Assembly: GCA_020052325.1 (NCBI GenBank)
Contig: JAGVPF010000117.1
Coordinates: forward strand, 1 to 5,557
Direction: 5' to 3'
Source: an archaeon
GTDB taxonomy: Archaea; Micrarchaeota; Micrarchaeia; Anstonellales; Bilamarchaeaceae
Length of the DNA: 5,557 bases
Shown piece after piece: positions 4,370-5,557 of this stretch. The translations under genes were made by a program, and so were the position numbers. Positions within the stretch are counted from its first letter, which is position 1, and each line of letters starts with the position of its first letter. The notes beneath the pieces are model-generated. The model worked only from the letters and a program-made list of their open reading frames with translations, was not told the DNA's origin and did not search any database.

Positions 4370-5557
4370 TTAGCTTATGCTGACGGAAAACTCGCCGCTA
4401 ACGGTTTCCACATTCTTTACCCGGCTTATCCTTTTCAGCTCCTCGAGCAGTTCTGCATCCATGGCCGTTGGCAGGCTCAGCCTGACCGTCTCGAGTTCGG
4501 CGTTCTGGGGCAGCTTGTTCTTCGACTTGTGCTGCCTTATCTGGCTCACAACCTGGCAGAGTACAGCGACCTTCTCGACATCCCCCGGATGTTCCTCCCC
4601 GGCTTCCGGCCAGCCTGCGGCGCTGATTCTCCGCTTCCCGAGGAATACCTCGGAGTAAATCTCCTCGCTTATATGTGGCGTAAAGGGGGCCATCAGCCTT
4701 ATGGAGTCCAGCAGGACTTTGCGGAGCGTGTATTTTGCTGCCGGGTCATCTCCGGAATATATGCGGTGCTTCACATACTCGAGGTAATCGTCGCAGAAAT
4801 CCTGCCAGAAGAAGCGCTGCATCTTGCTCATCGCATAATGGTACTCGAATTTTTCTACATGGGCGGTGCATTCCCTTGTCAGCGTAGCCAGCTTGCCCAG
4901 TATCCACCTGTCAGTCATCCGCAGCTCGGGCTCTTTGGGAATGCTGTCCTTCGCTGCCGTCTCGACGAACCTGGCCGCGTTCCATACCTTGCTGAGGAAG
5001 CTTTTCGCATATTTGATGTCCTCATACGAGAACGGCCGGTCCTTGGCCATCGCGCCTGATAATGCCGCCCACTGCCTTATGGCATCGGTCGGGTAGTCCC
5101 GTTGCAGGTCAGAAGGGGAGACGATGTTCCCGAGGCTCTTGCTCATCTTCTTCCCATCCGGGGCGAGCACGTTGCCGTTCAAGAGTATCTGCCTCCAGGG
5201 CTGGACGCCTGTAAGTGCGACCCCGCTCCGGAATATCGTATAGAACGCCCACGTGCGGACAATCTCCACGCCTTGCGGGCGCAGGGAGCAGGGATACAGC
5301 TTCTGCATCCTTTTTTCATCATCCGGCCATCCGGATATGATGAGGGGGGTTATGCTGGAATCGACCCACACGTCGCAGGTGCTGGTTTCCGGGGTCATCT
5401 GCGCGCCGCATCCGCAAACCTTCGGCTTAGCCTTTTCCGGATAGAACGGAAGGTTGTCCTCGTCTGCCACCGCAGTGGACAGGCATTTTTCGCAATAGTA
5501 GAATGGAAGCGGCGTCCCGAAGACGCGCTGCCTTGATATGACCCAGTCCCATTCGGC
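4370..5557 (-). CDS. valS: Valyl-tRNA synthetase, C-terminal part (5' end outside window)
   Basis: This class I synthetase charges tRNA-Val in the cytoplasm. The visible 395 residues begin inside the catalytic domain with AEWDWVISRQRVFGTPLPF. Next comes a zinc ribbon from C22-x2-C25 and C48-x-C50 of the visible fragment, then DVWVDSS at 62-68 and GKKMSKSLGN with KMSKS at 137-141. WVDSS rather than WFDSG, and VEIVRTWAFYT, indicate ValRS rather than IleRS. MTDRWILGKLATLTRE opens the anticodon-binding domain, which includes FFWQDFCDDYLEYVKHRIY and MAPFTPHISEEIY. The protein ends in VSGEFSVSIS and shows no long C-terminal coiled coil of the bacterial kind, which fits an archaeal enzyme. The HIGH motif and the editing domain are beyond the window edge. 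Archaeal ValRS is around 850-900 residues, so a little under half is present. The frame runs unbroken through 5557, so no start can be placed here. The gene is convergent with the pilin-like gene. Confidence 0.95.
   Translation of the reverse strand, partial: AEWDWVISRQRVFGTPLPFYYCEKCLSTAVADEDNLPFYPEKAKPKVCGCGAQMTPETSTCDVWVDSSITPLIISGWPDDEKRMQKLYPCSLRPQGVEIVRTWAFYTIFRSGVALTGVQPWRQILLNGNVLAPDGKKMSKSLGNIVSPSDLQRDYPTDAIRQWAALSGAMAKDRPFSYEDIKYAKSFLSKVWNAARFVETAAKDSIPKEPELRMTDRWILGKLATLTRECTAHVEKFEYHYAMSKMQRFFWQDFCDDYLEYVKHRIYSGDDPAAKYTLRKVLLDSIRLMAPFTPHISEEIYSEVFLGKRRISAAGWPEAGEEHPGDVEKVAVLCQVVSQIRQHKSKNKLPQNAELETVRLSLPTAMDAELLEELKRISRVKNVETVSGEFSVSIS

Noticed and set aside
4529..5059. Open frame of 176 codons on the plus strand
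   Set aside because: It is antisense to clear valS coding sequence with KMSKS and anticodon-domain landmarks.
1..5557. CRISPR array, tRNA or rRNA gene, transposase or defence gene cluster
   Set aside because: No regularly spaced repeats, cloverleaf genes, rRNA-like sequence or recognisable transposase, nuclease or toxin-antitoxin genes are seen.

Overview
The window looks like a piece of an archaeal chromosome, most likely from a DPANN-type lineage (Micrarchaeota or a relative; the phylum is an inference). The evidence is an archaeal-style isoleucyl-tRNA synthetase, a class III (type IV pilin-like) signal sequence of the GQAAVEYLMTYGW type common in DPANN genomes, A/T-rich TATA-like boxes about 25 bp upstream of start codons (suggesting leaderless transcripts), and small cysteine-rich zinc proteins. 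Base composition is moderately GC-rich, with strong preference for C or G in third codon positions; this is why long antisense shadow frames occur.

Layout from left to right. (1) Positions 1-494, minus strand: nearly all of a small conserved protein of a family often labelled 'hydrolase' in databases. It has a TATA-like box at 516-527 that would start the mRNA almost exactly at its ATG. (2) Positions 495-599: divergent intergenic region with that promoter, a GC-rich hairpin, a possible 14-codon upstream ORF and a Shine-Dalgarno site for ileS. (3) Positions 600-3425, plus strand: complete ileS, 941 codons. (4) Positions 3464-3652, minus strand: a 62-residue zinc protein with four CxxC pairs in a cross-brace spacing. 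An oligo-T tract at its 3' end lies between it and ileS. (5) Positions 3653-3739: divergent promoter region with one palindromic TATA-like box that could serve both directions. (6) Positions 3740-4366, plus strand: a secreted or pilus-type protein with a class III signal peptide whose n-region is about 46 residues too long. (7) Positions 4370-5557, minus strand: the C-terminal 395 residues of valS, which runs off the window and ends 3 bp from the pilin-like gene's stop codon.

Two genes, ileS and valS, are translation housekeeping genes. The pilin-like and zinc-finger genes do not obviously belong to the same pathway, and the strand switches at every gene show there is no operon here.

The most unusual feature is at the start of the pilin-like gene. 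The short sequence TCA(T/G)GCGGCAG occurs three times in the same reading frame (3751, 3796, 3889). Removing the 138 bp between the first and third copies would restore a canonical leader, MRKGQAAVEYLMTYGW, directly after the ATG predicted by the promoter. The extra DNA can fold into a compact multibranched structure with nested GGGAAC/GTTCCC stems. It therefore looks like a small structured element inserted in frame into a protein gene, similar in concept to Rickettsia palindromic elements. This is a hypothesis and needs genome-wide and comparative searches. The second candidate of interest is the small FYVE/RING-like cross-brace zinc protein.
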